From Natrinema salifodinae (lineage in GTDB: Archaea > Halobacteriota > Halobacteria > Halobacteriales > Natrialbaceae), in the NCBI RefSeq assembly GCF_900110455.1, contig NZ_FOIS01000004.1, forward strand, positions 682,001 through 746,000: 64,000 bases of DNA, written 5' to 3'. The position numbers and the translations under genes are program-made. Under the pieces are notes generated by a model that saw only the letters and a program-made list of their open reading frames with translations, was not told the origin of the DNA and made no database searches. Below, piece after piece: positions 54,355 through 62,174 of the stretch. The first letter of the stretch is position 1; the number at the start of each line of letters is the position of its first letter.

Positions 54355-55536
54355 CTACAGCAACCGACGTAGTTCTTCGACGTCCTCCTCGAGTCGACTC
54401 GCGTACTCCAGTCGCAGCTCGCGGGCGTCGGCCTGCGTCACGTACTGACGCCCGTCGACCCGCGTCGCGATCGGATGGTAGTCTCCAACTGAGAAGCCCA
54501 TCCGCCGGAGGTAGTTCGCGACGGGCGTCGACTCGAGGCCGGCGTCCATCGCCGTCTCCGCGAGGTCCCAGACGGTCTCGAACGCGGGCAGGACGATCCC
54601 GTTGCTCGTGACGTAGCCCGCGTGGCCGCCTGGCCCCGGCTCGCCAGGCGACGCCGATCCGCCGTCGTCGCTCTCGTCGGCTTCGGCGGTGGCCGTCGTC
54701 CCGGCGTCGCCGCCATCGCCGTACCCGTCGTCGGCGATCCGCACGTTCGTGTGATGGAGCCGCTCCATCACCGTCTCGAGGTCGTCGACCAGGCGAAGCA
54801 GTTGACTCGGGAGGGCGGCGTCGGGCGAGCGCCACTCGACGGTCGGCATCGAGTCGCGAAGGCGGACGGGCGTCCAGACCACGTCGTCGGGCGAGAAGTT
54901 GCGCTCGACGGCGTCGGCCTCGACGCCCGCCTCGAGCGCGGCGTTCTCGAACTCCTCGTAGCACTCCTCGAGTCGGCGGTGCCACTGGCCGACGTTCTCG
55001 ACGTAGCGCCAGAGCTGGCCGTGGTTCGGAAACCCCTCGTAGCTCTTCCGCCGATAGCAGTACGCGCGGGCGCCGTTAGCGATCCGTTCGCCCCGAACGT
55101 ACGGCGAGGAGTTGACCAGCGCGAGCGCCGGGTCGAGGGCGATGAGCGCGTTGAGCTGGTCGGTTACGTTGCGCTTCTCGATGTGGACGTGCGTCCCGGC
55201 GCAGTACTTCGCGTAGTCGAAGTTCGCGCCGAGCACCGCCTGCTGGATCCGCCCTCGCTCGCCGGGACGGCGGTCGATCGCGTCGCCGTTGATCGGCGTT
55301 CCCAGCGGGACCAGGTGCTTGTCGACCTCGGCCGCGGTGGCGAGGACGTCCTCGAGTTCCGTGACGAGCGCCGACCGGAGTTCGGCGACCGACTCGCAGG
55401 GCGGCGTCTTCAGTTCGAACAGCGGTTCGACGAACTCCTGCTCCGTCCGCTCGGAGACCTCCGCGAGCGGTCCCGGTTCGGTCAGGTTTCCGTCGCTGTC
55501 GACGACCCAGTACTCGACTTCGATGCTCGTTTTCAT
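54355..55536 (-). CDS. gshA: glutamate-cysteine ligase family protein (GshA)
   Basis: 393 aa from ATG 55536 (MKTSIEVEYWVVDSDGNLTEPGPLAEV). GCS2-type ATP-grasp-like fold: ELKTPPCESVAELRSAL, GTHVHIEKRN, NSSPYVRGERI, RDSMPTVEWRSPDAAL and VTSNGIVLPAFETVWDLA. Haloarchaea make gamma-glutamylcysteine as their main thiol, and this family performs that step. A halophilic insert (DGYGDGGDAGTTATAEADESDDGGSASPGEPGPGG) lies near residue 285. Confidence 0.87.
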   Translation of the reverse strand: MKTSIEVEYWVVDSDGNLTEPGPLAEVSERTEQEFVEPLFELKTPPCESVAELRSALVTELEDVLATAAEVDKHLVPLGTPINGDAIDRRPGERGRIQQAVLGANFDYAKYCAGTHVHIEKRNVTDQLNALIALDPALALVNSSPYVRGERIANGARAYCYRRKSYEGFPNHGQLWRYVENVGQWHRRLEECYEEFENAALEAGVEADAVERNFSPDDVVWTPVRLRDSMPTVEWRSPDAALPSQLLRLVDDLETVMERLHHTNVRIADDGYGDGGDAGTTATAEADESDDGGSASPGEPGPGGHAGYVTSNGIVLPAFETVWDLAETAMDAGLESTPVANYLRRMGFSVGDYHPIATRVDGRQYVTQADARELRLEYASRLEEDVEELRRLL

Positions 55537-55857
55537 ACTCGCGTGCGTCCGGTCGATCGGCGGTTGGTAGTCGGCGAGCGGTGCTCGGCGATCGGTCACT
55601 CTGCCGTCGATACGCCTCGAAAAGACGTCGCCCGATTCGGTTGGCCGGTTCCGGTCTCGTTGGTGGTTGTCCCGAATTAGTTCGGTCTGCCGAAGTGATC
55701 GGTCCCTGCAGCCGCCAGTCGTACTTTATCGCCGGCCGCGCCGTCGCGGCGATCCGTCCCGACGAGTCGCTCCGCGGTCCGTCTCCCTCCCGGAGAGGCG
55801 GCCGTCATTCGCGCGATGAACGCTTTTCAGCGACAGCGGCGAAGCCCGTCTAGTACT
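55537..55857. other. 321-bp gap upstream of the cupin
   Basis: Divergent upstream region of gshA (left) and the cupin/leader ORF (right). CGTACTTTATCG near 55724-55735 is a TATA candidate for rightward transcription, with a leader of over 100 nt. No ORF with sensible composition. Confidence 0.4.
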
Positions 55858-55914
55858 ATGAGTACTGTGATCGGCGAGACGGACACCGACACCCGCTCTC
55901 GGAGGTCGCTATGA
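55858..55914 (+). CDS. candidate 18-aa leader peptide of the cupin gene
   Basis: ATG 55858 encodes MSTVIGETDTDTRSRRSL, with TGA at 55912-55914 overlapping the cupin ATG 55911 as ATGA. This geometry suggests translational coupling. Coding is inferred from the overlap only; the peptide is short and unremarkable. Confidence 0.35.
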   Translation: MSTVIGETDTDTRSRRSL

Positions 55915-56498
55915 GTCCGCGTCCGGGCGCCGGACCCGTCATCGCGAACCCCGTGACGGGCGAACGGGTCGCCGTCCGCGAGCGGACCGACGCCGCGCTC
56001 CGGATCGAGTACGTCCTCGAACCCGGCGGGTTCGCGGTCGGAAAAGTCGACCACGTCCACCCGACCCAGACCGAACGGATCGCGGTCGAGCGCGGTCGGC
56101 TCGGCGTCCGGATCGACGGCGACGAGTGGACGGCGACTCCCGGAACGAAATTCGCGGTGCTCCCCGAGACCGAACACACCATCTGGAACGACGGCGACGA
56201 ACCGGTCCGCACGGAAATCGAGTTGCGGCCCGCGCTCGAGAGCCTGGCGTTCTTCGAGACGCTGTTCGGGCTCGCTCGCGAGGGGAAGACCAACGACTGG
56301 GGGCTGCCAGGCCCGCTTCAACTCGCGGTGCTGGCCGACACCTACCGCGAGGAGTTCGCTCTGGCGCGCGTGCCGGTGGCGCTCCAGCGGACGCTGGCGT
56401 CGCTCGCCGCACCGATCGGTCGGCTCGCCGGCCGCCGTCCCCGGTATCCCCGGTTCGCGGTTCGGTCGCCGGCCGAGTTCGCCGCTGCGAAGGAGTGA
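55911..56498 (+). CDS. cupin-domain protein
   Basis: 195 aa. Single cupin barrel in the first ~105 residues: LRIEYVLEPGGFAVGKVDHVHPTQTERIAVERGRLGVRIDGDEW (G-x5-HxH-x3,4-E motif) and TKFAVLPETEHTIWNDGDEPVRTEIEL. The C-terminal part (SLAFFETLFGLAREGKTNDWGLPGPLQLAVLADTYREEFAL...) is helical and typical of a cupin group of unknown substrate. Metal binding is likely from the HxH...H set. Confidence 0.85.
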   Translation: MSPRPGAGPVIANPVTGERVAVRERTDAALRIEYVLEPGGFAVGKVDHVHPTQTERIAVERGRLGVRIDGDEWTATPGTKFAVLPETEHTIWNDGDEPVRTEIELRPALESLAFFETLFGLAREGKTNDWGLPGPLQLAVLADTYREEFALARVPVALQRTLASLAAPIGRLAGRRPRYPRFAVRSPAEFAAAKE

Positions 56499-56508
56499 CC
56501 GGGACCGG

Positions 56509-57018
56509 TCAGTGTTCCAGCGAGTCGACGATCGACGTCTCCGTCTCGACGTCCTCGAGCCGCTGGCGGGTCTCCCGTTCCTCCGCGAGGGTCGCTTCGA
56601 GCGGTTCGACGACGTCGTCCGCGTAGGCGAGTCGGCCCGCCAGCCTGAGCAGCCCCTCGTAGGTACGAATCTCGAGGCGCTCGGCCGCGAGCCCGATCCC
56701 GAGGTCGACGTGCATCGGCGGCGCCTGGCCGTCCTCGTTTCCGTCGCTCGACTCGATGCGATTCCGCCGCGATGCCGCGAACCCGTCGACGGCCCGCGAG
56801 CGGCTCGCCCGCGGCTGCCGGCCCATCGCCGCGAACACGTCCTCCAGTCGCTCGGCCTGGCGCTCGGTCTCGTCGCGGTGGGTCGCAAACCGCTCGGCCA
56901 GGTCGTCGTTCCGGGCGTCGGCGGCCATCTCGTCGAGCAGTTCGACGTGGGTCCGTTCGACGTAGTAGGCGTGCTGTAGCTGGTAGCCGAAGAGGTCCTC
57001 GAGTGTTTCGACGTTCAT
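56509..57018 (-). CDS. DUF892 (YciF-like) ferritin-fold protein A
   Basis: 169 aa from ATG 57018 (MNVETLEDLFGYQLQHAYYVERTHVELLDEMAADARNDDLAERFATHRDETERQAERLEDVFAAMG). A four-helix bundle with the E-x(n)-H ligand pattern of the DUF892/YciF group. It lies 14 nt after the second DUF892 gene, on the same strand, so they form a unit. Stress-related in bacteria; activity unproven. Confidence 0.82.
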   Translation of the reverse strand: MNVETLEDLFGYQLQHAYYVERTHVELLDEMAADARNDDLAERFATHRDETERQAERLEDVFAAMGRQPRASRSRAVDGFAASRRNRIESSDGNEDGQAPPMHVDLGIGLAAERLEIRTYEGLLRLAGRLAYADDVVEPLEATLAEERETRQRLEDVETETSIVDSLEH

Positions 57019-57032
57019 GGTAGTGTGGAAAC

Positions 57033-57620
57033 TCAGATTCGATCGAGCGACTCGCGCCTGGCGTCGTCGACCGGGCTCGCCGCGAGCAGTCTGTCGACGG
57101 CCCCGCCGTCGGCCAGCGATTCGACGTCGGTTCGCATCGCCCGCTCGTCGTCGTAGTTCGGCCGGAGGGCGTCGACGACGGCCTCGCTCTCCTCGCCCTC
57201 TATCGTGCTCGCGAGCGACAGCGCCGTCTCGTAGCTCGTACACTCAAGGGCTTCGAGCTTCAGGACGGTCTCGACATAGTACAGCGGCCGGAGTTCGTCG
57301 TTCAGGACGACGTTGTTGAACTTCTCCTTGTCGGCGATCAGGCCGTCGAACTCCGGGACGCGTCGGGTCGCGGGCTCCTCGCCGAGCGCGTCGAACGCGT
57401 TCTCGATGCGCTCGCAGTGGCGCCGCGTCTCCGAGCAGTGCTCGTCGATCGTCTCGCAGAGCTGTTCCCGACAACCGGTCGCCCGGCCGTCGTCTAACGC
57501 GTCGATCGAGACGTCGGCCGCCAGCGTCTCGAGCTCGTCGCAGAGCTCCCGCTCGACGTAGTAGAGGCGCTCTAACTCGGTCGTGAGTGCGTCGCGTGGC
57601 GTGGTCGTAGTCGTGCTCAT
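57033..57620 (-). CDS. DUF892 (YciF-like) ferritin-fold protein B
   Basis: 195 aa, paralogue of the preceding gene: LTTELERLYYVERELCDELETLAADV...CETIDEHCSETRRHCERIENAFDALGEEP, FNNVVLNDELRPLYYVETVLKLEALECTSYETALSLAST. It has six cysteines, unlike its neighbour. Begins the three-gene leftward block with the DUF5789 protein upstream, 40 nt away. Confidence 0.8.
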   Translation of the reverse strand: MSTTTTTPRDALTTELERLYYVERELCDELETLAADVSIDALDDGRATGCREQLCETIDEHCSETRRHCERIENAFDALGEEPATRRVPEFDGLIADKEKFNNVVLNDELRPLYYVETVLKLEALECTSYETALSLASTIEGEESEAVVDALRPNYDDERAMRTDVESLADGGAVDRLLAASPVDDARRESLDRI

Positions 57621-57660
57621 GGCTCTCGTGTCGTGATCGGTGATCGGACGCGGTCGGCGT

Positions 57661-57990
57661 TCAGAACGACTGGCGCGGTCGCATGTGGTCGTCGGTGTCG
57701 TGCGGGCTATCGCCGCGGTCGCTGTACCGCGGTCGGCCCACGGCGTCTCGCCCGACCCCGTTCAGGATCGCCAGTTCGAGTTCGTCTCTCGTCTCGTAGG
57801 TCTCGTGACCGGACGTCTCGAGGATCGTCTCGAGCGAGTCGGAGTTGCGCGGGTACGTGATCTCGACGTCGGCGTACTCCGCGAGCACCTCGTCGGTCGT
57901 CATCGGGAACGTCGCGCCCCCGAACAGCTGACTGATCTCGCCGACCGCCAGGGATCTGATCTCGTCGGCGTCGTCGTCGATGTGGCTCAT
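57661..57990 (-). CDS. DUF5789-family protein
   Basis: 109 aa. The core AVGEISQLFGGATFPMTTDEVLAEYADVEITYPRNSDSLETILETSGHETYETRDELELAILNGVGRDAVGRPRYSDRG matches the DUF5789/DUF2795 pattern (DxFP-less, TYPRNS/ETLxxxLxxxGxETY). Proteins of this family are small and haloarchaeal; function unknown. Probably first gene of the DUF892 block. Confidence 0.78.
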   Translation of the reverse strand: MSHIDDDADEIRSLAVGEISQLFGGATFPMTTDEVLAEYADVEITYPRNSDSLETILETSGHETYETRDELELAILNGVGRDAVGRPRYSDRGDSPHDTDDHMRPRQSF

Positions 57991-58192
57991 CGGGCGCTCC
58001 TATCCCGATGGGCGGGAAAGTACTATAGCCTGCAAACGACGACCGCTCGCCAGCGGTGCCCTATACGCTGAATAGACGAACTCTACGCTGGACTCTCGAT
58101 ATCCGAACTCGGTACGATTCCGAACGGCGTCGCGACGGCTTGCCGCCAGGCCAAGGCATAGGCCGGTCCGCCCGAACCGGTCGCACACGCAC

Positions 58193-59182
58193 ATGCACCA
58201 TCGACGACTCGGTTCGACCGGGCGGGCCGTCTCCGAGGTCGGCCTCGGGACCTGGAACATCGGCGGCGACTGGGGCGACGTCGACGACGAGACGGGCCGC
58301 GAGGTCGTCCGTGCGGCCCTCGACGCGGGGATCGACTTCGTCGACACCGCGGACGTGTACGGCGACGGCCGCAGCGAGCGCCACGTCGGTCGCGTGCTCG
58401 ACGAGTGCGACGCTCACGACGACGTCTTCGTCGCGACGAAGGCCGGCCGCCGGCTCGATCCCCACGAGGCCGATCGCTACGACTACGACCACCTCTCGTC
58501 GTTCGTCGATCGGAGCCGCGAGTACCTCCGCGAGGAAACCCTCGATCTCCTCCAGTTGCACTGTCCGCCGACCGAGGCGTACTACCAGCCGTCGACCTTC
58601 GCGGCGCTCGACCGGCTGAAAGACGAGGGCAAGATCGCCCACGCGGGCGTCAGCGTCGAGACGGTCGAAGAGGGGCTCAAGGCAATCGAGTACGACGTCG
58701 TCGAGACCGTCCAGCTCATCTTCAACCCGTTCCGCCAGCGCCCGAAGGAGCTGTTCTTCGACCGGGCGAGGACGGAAGACGTCGGCGTGATCGTTCGGGT
58801 CCCGTACGCGTCGGGGCTGCTGACGGGCGCGCTCGATCGGGAGCAGACGTTCCCCGCGGACGACCATCGGAACTTCAACCGCGAGGGCGAGGCCTTCGAC
58901 GTCGGCGAGACGTTCGCCGGCGTCCCCTACGAGACGGGCCACGACGCCGTCGAGGCGCTCGAGCCCCACGTCCCCGGGGGGCTGTCGATGGCCGACCTCA
59001 CGCTCCGGTGGATCCTCGATCACGAGGCGGTCTCGACCGTCATTCCCGGGACGACCTCGCCCGAACACGTCCGGAGCAACGCGGCCGTCTCGGAGCTCGA
59101 TCCGCTGTCCAACCGCGTCCGCGGTGCGGTCCGGGACGTCTACGAGGCGCACGTGGCCGAGCACGTCCACCTCCGCTGGTAG
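58193..59182 (+). CDS. aldo/keto reductase
   Basis: 329 aa TIM-barrel reductase. Catalytic tetrad: D-x-x-x-x-Y in FVDTADVYGDGRSERHVG, Lys in FVATKAGRRL, His in LDLLQLHCPP. N-terminal RRLGSTGRAVSEVGLGTWNIGGDWG and C-terminal STVIPGTTSPEHVRSNA (NADP-binding) are intact. Reduces carbonyl substrates with NADPH; substrate unknown. A CATAGG promoter word near 58156-58162 precedes the ATG by about 30 nt. Confidence 0.9.
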   Translation: MHHRRLGSTGRAVSEVGLGTWNIGGDWGDVDDETGREVVRAALDAGIDFVDTADVYGDGRSERHVGRVLDECDAHDDVFVATKAGRRLDPHEADRYDYDHLSSFVDRSREYLREETLDLLQLHCPPTEAYYQPSTFAALDRLKDEGKIAHAGVSVETVEEGLKAIEYDVVETVQLIFNPFRQRPKELFFDRARTEDVGVIVRVPYASGLLTGALDREQTFPADDHRNFNREGEAFDVGETFAGVPYETGHDAVEALEPHVPGGLSMADLTLRWILDHEAVSTVIPGTTSPEHVRSNAAVSELDPLSNRVRGAVRDVYEAHVAEHVHLRW

Positions 59183-59277
59183 CGCGGCCCGAGTGGACTG
59201 GAAATCCCCCGCCGCGCCCGTCGGTCTCGACGACTGCCGGCGCAAGGAGTACCCGCCTCGCTCGCGTCGGCTCCGCT

Positions 59278-60222
59278 ATGACGGACCGGTGCCACGATCA
59301 CGACGGCCGCGTCCTCGCCAGGCTCGAGCGGCCGACCGCGGCCGAGCCGACGCGGCTCGCGGTGCTCGCGGACGTCCACCTCGCGACCGACGCCACGGGG
59401 ACGTGGAAGGTCTTTCATCGGACCGAGCGCCACCTTCGGGCCGCCGTCGAATGCGTGAACGAGCGGGCCGTCGACGGCGTCCTCGTCGCGGGGGATCTGA
59501 CCCGAAATGGCGTCCCCGAGGAGTTCGACCTGTTCGACGACCTCGCCGCGTTCGATCCGCCGACGGTCGCGATCCCCGGTAACCACGATTTTCCGACGAC
59601 GTTCGACGAGCGCGAGTCGCTGCCGATTCCCGAGTTCGAAGCCCGGTACACGCCCGACGGACTTCCGTTTCGGGTCGAACTCGGCGGGCTCGAGGTGATC
59701 GGACTCGACAGTCACGCCGCGACGCCTGGTTCGCCCGCGGAGACGTGGGACGGGCGAATCGACGCCGACCAGTTGCTGTGGCTCGACGAGGTGTTGACCG
59801 ACGCCGACCCCGAGTCAGCGATCGTGACGGTCCATCACAACCTCCCGGCGACCGGCGAACTCTACGAGCGATACAGCGCCGAGTTACCCGTCGCGGGGGA
59901 CGTGCCGGGGTTCACCAATCCGCAGCCGCTGGTCGATCTGCTCGCGATGCGGGACGCGGCGCTGGTCGTCACCGGGCACCTCCACTTTCCCGCAGTCCAG
60001 CGCGACGACGGCGTCACGGAACTCACCGTCCCGGCGGTCTCCTCGTTCCCGCACGCGCTCCTCCTGCTCGAGGTCGACGAGCGCGGGACGACGGTCCGGT
60101 TCGTCCCGCTGACCGACGCCGACGGCATGGTCGAGTCGATCGCACACGGTCACGAGAAGGACCGCGTGTTGCTCTCGGCGGCGCAGTTAGCGACGGCGCC
60201 GCTCGTCGACGACTTCGCGTAG
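59278..60222 (+). CDS. metallophosphoesterase
   Basis: 314 aa from ATG 59278. Calcineurin-like motifs: LAVLADVHLATD (DxH), VLVAGDLTRNG (GD), AIPGNHDFPTTF (GNHD), VTVHHNLPATG (H) and VVTGHLHFPAVQ (GHxH). All metal ligands are present, so an active two-metal phosphoesterase is expected; substrate could be a phosphodiester or nucleotide. It follows the aldo/keto reductase by 95 nt. Confidence 0.9.
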   Translation: MTDRCHDHDGRVLARLERPTAAEPTRLAVLADVHLATDATGTWKVFHRTERHLRAAVECVNERAVDGVLVAGDLTRNGVPEEFDLFDDLAAFDPPTVAIPGNHDFPTTFDERESLPIPEFEARYTPDGLPFRVELGGLEVIGLDSHAATPGSPAETWDGRIDADQLLWLDEVLTDADPESAIVTVHHNLPATGELYERYSAELPVAGDVPGFTNPQPLVDLLAMRDAALVVTGHLHFPAVQRDDGVTELTVPAVSSFPHALLLLEVDERGTTVRFVPLTDADGMVESIAHGHEKDRVLLSAAQLATAPLVDDFA

Positions 60223-60294
60223 CACTCGCACCCGCATCCGCCTCCGATCGAGTCGCCGAGGCCGACCGCGTCGAAGTTGAAAACGCAGGGAATA

Positions 60295-60310
60295 CGCCGA
60301 TTTATCGGCG
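60295..60310. promoter_or_regulatory. 7-bp inverted repeat over a TATA box
   Basis: CGCCGAT / ATCGGCG with a TT centre. Its middle, ATTTATC, is a TATA-like box 20-27 nt before ATG 60327. A palindrome centred on a TATA box would place a repressor site, or two-fold promoter, precisely on the start of transcription of the next gene. Confidence 0.5.
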
Positions 60311-60326
60311 CACGTAGTGTTCACTT

Positions 60327-60668
60327 ATGACCGACTACGAGATGCACGAGCCCGACTTCTCGGGCACGACGTCCGAGGAGTGGGCCGAACCGCAACTCGA
60401 GGACTTTGACACCGACGACGTCGGCGAGGTCGCGGACCACTTCATCCTCTCGTCGTCGGGCTTCCCGCCGGAGAACTTCACGGACCTCAAACTCCCGGTG
60501 GTCGACCCCGACGGGAACCTCAACAAGAACGCCCTGCAGACGGCGAAAAGCGGCGGCCACGGCGTCGGCGCCGTCGAAGACCTCGACGAGGACACGCGAG
60601 CGGAGATCGAGGAGATGATCGACGATTTGGCGAACGAGCACTTCGAGGACGCCGACTTCGGGGACTAA
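60327..60668 (+). CDS. hypothetical acidic protein
   Basis: 113 aa, very acidic (EPDFSGTTSEEWAEPQLEDFDTDDVGEVADHFILSSSGFPPENFTDLKLPVVDP). No recognised domain. GFPPENFTDLKLPVVDPDGNLNKNALQTAKSGGHGVGAVEDLDEDTRAEIEEMIDDL resembles small conserved haloarchaeal proteins. Good codon use and clear promoter; function unknown. Confidence 0.7.
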   Translation: MTDYEMHEPDFSGTTSEEWAEPQLEDFDTDDVGEVADHFILSSSGFPPENFTDLKLPVVDPDGNLNKNALQTAKSGGHGVGAVEDLDEDTRAEIEEMIDDLANEHFEDADFGD

Positions 60669-60693
60669 CGCCGTTCGAGGGGCTCGCCGACAG

Positions 60694-60924
60694 TTACGCC
60701 GGCGCTGCACTCGCGGTCGGCGGCCGACCGCGACGGAGCACTTTGACGACGGCTTGCGCCGCCAGGCCGATGACCGTCCACTTCCAGGCGAGGACGGCGA
60801 CGCCGAGCAAGAGGACGCCGCGCGTCCTGTTTCCGCGGCCGAACTCGCGTTTTGCCTCCGCGAGCACCGAGAAGACCGTCAGCGATCGCGTCGCTTTCGA
60901 ACCGAGGAGTTTCGTCAGTGGCAT
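60694..60924 (-). CDS. small membrane protein
   Basis: 76 aa from ATG 60924: MPLTKLLGSKATRSLTVFSVLAEAKREFGRGNRTRGVLLLGVAVLAWKWTVIGLAAQAVVKVLRRG. An amphipathic basic N-terminus precedes one or two membrane segments (RGVLLLGVAVLAWKWTVIGLAAQAVV). Unknown function. On the same strand as DUF368, 80 nt downstream of it. Confidence 0.65.
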   Translation of the reverse strand: MPLTKLLGSKATRSLTVFSVLAEAKREFGRGNRTRGVLLLGVAVLAWKWTVIGLAAQAVVKVLRRGRPPTASAAPA

Positions 60925-61004
60925 ACCTGTCCTAGTCGAGGCGACGCGATAACGGAGGTCCCGGAGCGCGCAAGCCGGAGAACGCGAGCGAGACGGCAGG
61001 CCGC

Positions 61005-61964
61005 TTACTCCGGATCGAACCCGCCGACCAGGTACTCGAGCCCGAACAGGATCACCGCGCCCAGCGCCGCCCACGCGGCGGTCAGCGCGATCGTTTCCGT
61101 CGTCCAGGCGTAGCTCTCGCCGATGTTGTGCAGCGGAGCCGGCACCGAGCCGGCGATGAGACTCACCAGGAAGAGCAGCGTTATCCCGCGGTGGCGGGCC
61201 AGCGCGGCCCGGACGACGCGAGCGATCGTGACCAGGCCGACGACGCCGCCGGCGACGAACAGCGCCACGGTCGTCCCCGGCTCGGTCACGGCCGCGATCG
61301 AGCCGCCGCCGAGCAGGTCGCCGAGGGCGCGAACGAACGCGCTCAGCTCCGACGAGAGGAAGACGTACTGGCCGAGCAGGATCAAGATCAGCGAGCCGGA
61401 GACCCCCGGCAGGATCATCGCGCTGACGGCGATCGCGCCGGCGAACGCGATCACGGCCGGGCCGCCGCCGGGCAGTTCGACGAGGTCGGCGGCGACCACC
61501 AGCGCGATGCCGGCCCCCGTCACCGCGGCGGCGACGTGTTTCGGCGAGTCGAACGTGAGGCTCCGGCCCAGCGTGATCGCCGAGGCCGCGATCAGCCCGG
61601 TGAAGAAGCCGAAGAGCGCGACCGGTTGGGATTCGGCCAGCGACGAGACGACGTCGGCGATGAGGACGACCGCGGTGACCATCCCGACGCCCAGCGGGAG
61701 CAGGAACTGCAGATCCATCTCGAGCAGCGCCTCCCGCGCCCGGTCGCGGCGCTCGGGACGGTACCCGCGGAGGATCACGATGGCCCGCCCGGGCGTGAAC
61801 GCGGTGACGGCGGCGATCAGCCGTCCGTAGAAGCCGAGCAGGAGCGCGACAGTCCCCCCGGAGACGCCCGGGAGCGCGTCCGCCGTGCCCATGCAGAGCC
61901 CGTAGGCGTAGGCCCGAAGCAGTTCGAGGCGATCGATCACGACGTCGGTTCGCTCATACACCAT
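61005..61964 (-). CDS. DUF368 membrane protein (PopT-like)
   Basis: 319 aa from ATG 61964. About eight to ten helices. The family signature is ALPGVSGGTVALLLGFYGRLIAAVTAF (residues 29-55), with a second GxSG near ILPGVSGSLILILLGQYVFL. Bacterial members recycle undecaprenyl phosphate across the membrane (PopT); haloarchaea use dolichyl carriers, so a polyprenyl-phosphate role is only inferred. A TATA-like CTTTTATAC lies near 62086-62094 on the minus strand, giving a long leader. Confidence 0.85.
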   Translation of the reverse strand: MVYERTDVVIDRLELLRAYAYGLCMGTADALPGVSGGTVALLLGFYGRLIAAVTAFTPGRAIVILRGYRPERRDRAREALLEMDLQFLLPLGVGMVTAVVLIADVVSSLAESQPVALFGFFTGLIAASAITLGRSLTFDSPKHVAAAVTGAGIALVVAADLVELPGGGPAVIAFAGAIAVSAMILPGVSGSLILILLGQYVFLSSELSAFVRALGDLLGGGSIAAVTEPGTTVALFVAGGVVGLVTIARVVRAALARHRGITLLFLVSLIAGSVPAPLHNIGESYAWTTETIALTAAWAALGAVILFGLEYLVGGFDPE

Positions 61965-62174
61965 GCGTACGCTCTCGGTGCGTCCGATTCGCGGTCGGCA
62001 TCGGCTCCGCTCGGCACCACCGTCGCGAACCCGAACGATCGGGCCGCCGTGTTGGCTGCATAGCCGGGACGTCCCCGTCGATGCGTATAAAAGTGCACAC
62101 CCTCGACAGCGCATGGTAACGCATCTCTTTCGCGTCTCTTGCCAGTCGGCAGGAACCGGGACACCGGTCGCCGC

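Noticed and set aside
58405-59277. Fusion of the metallophosphoesterase with an upstream 290-residue frame
   Set aside because: The upstream part is an Arg-rich shadow of the aldo/keto reductase; ATG 59278 gives a complete phosphoesterase.
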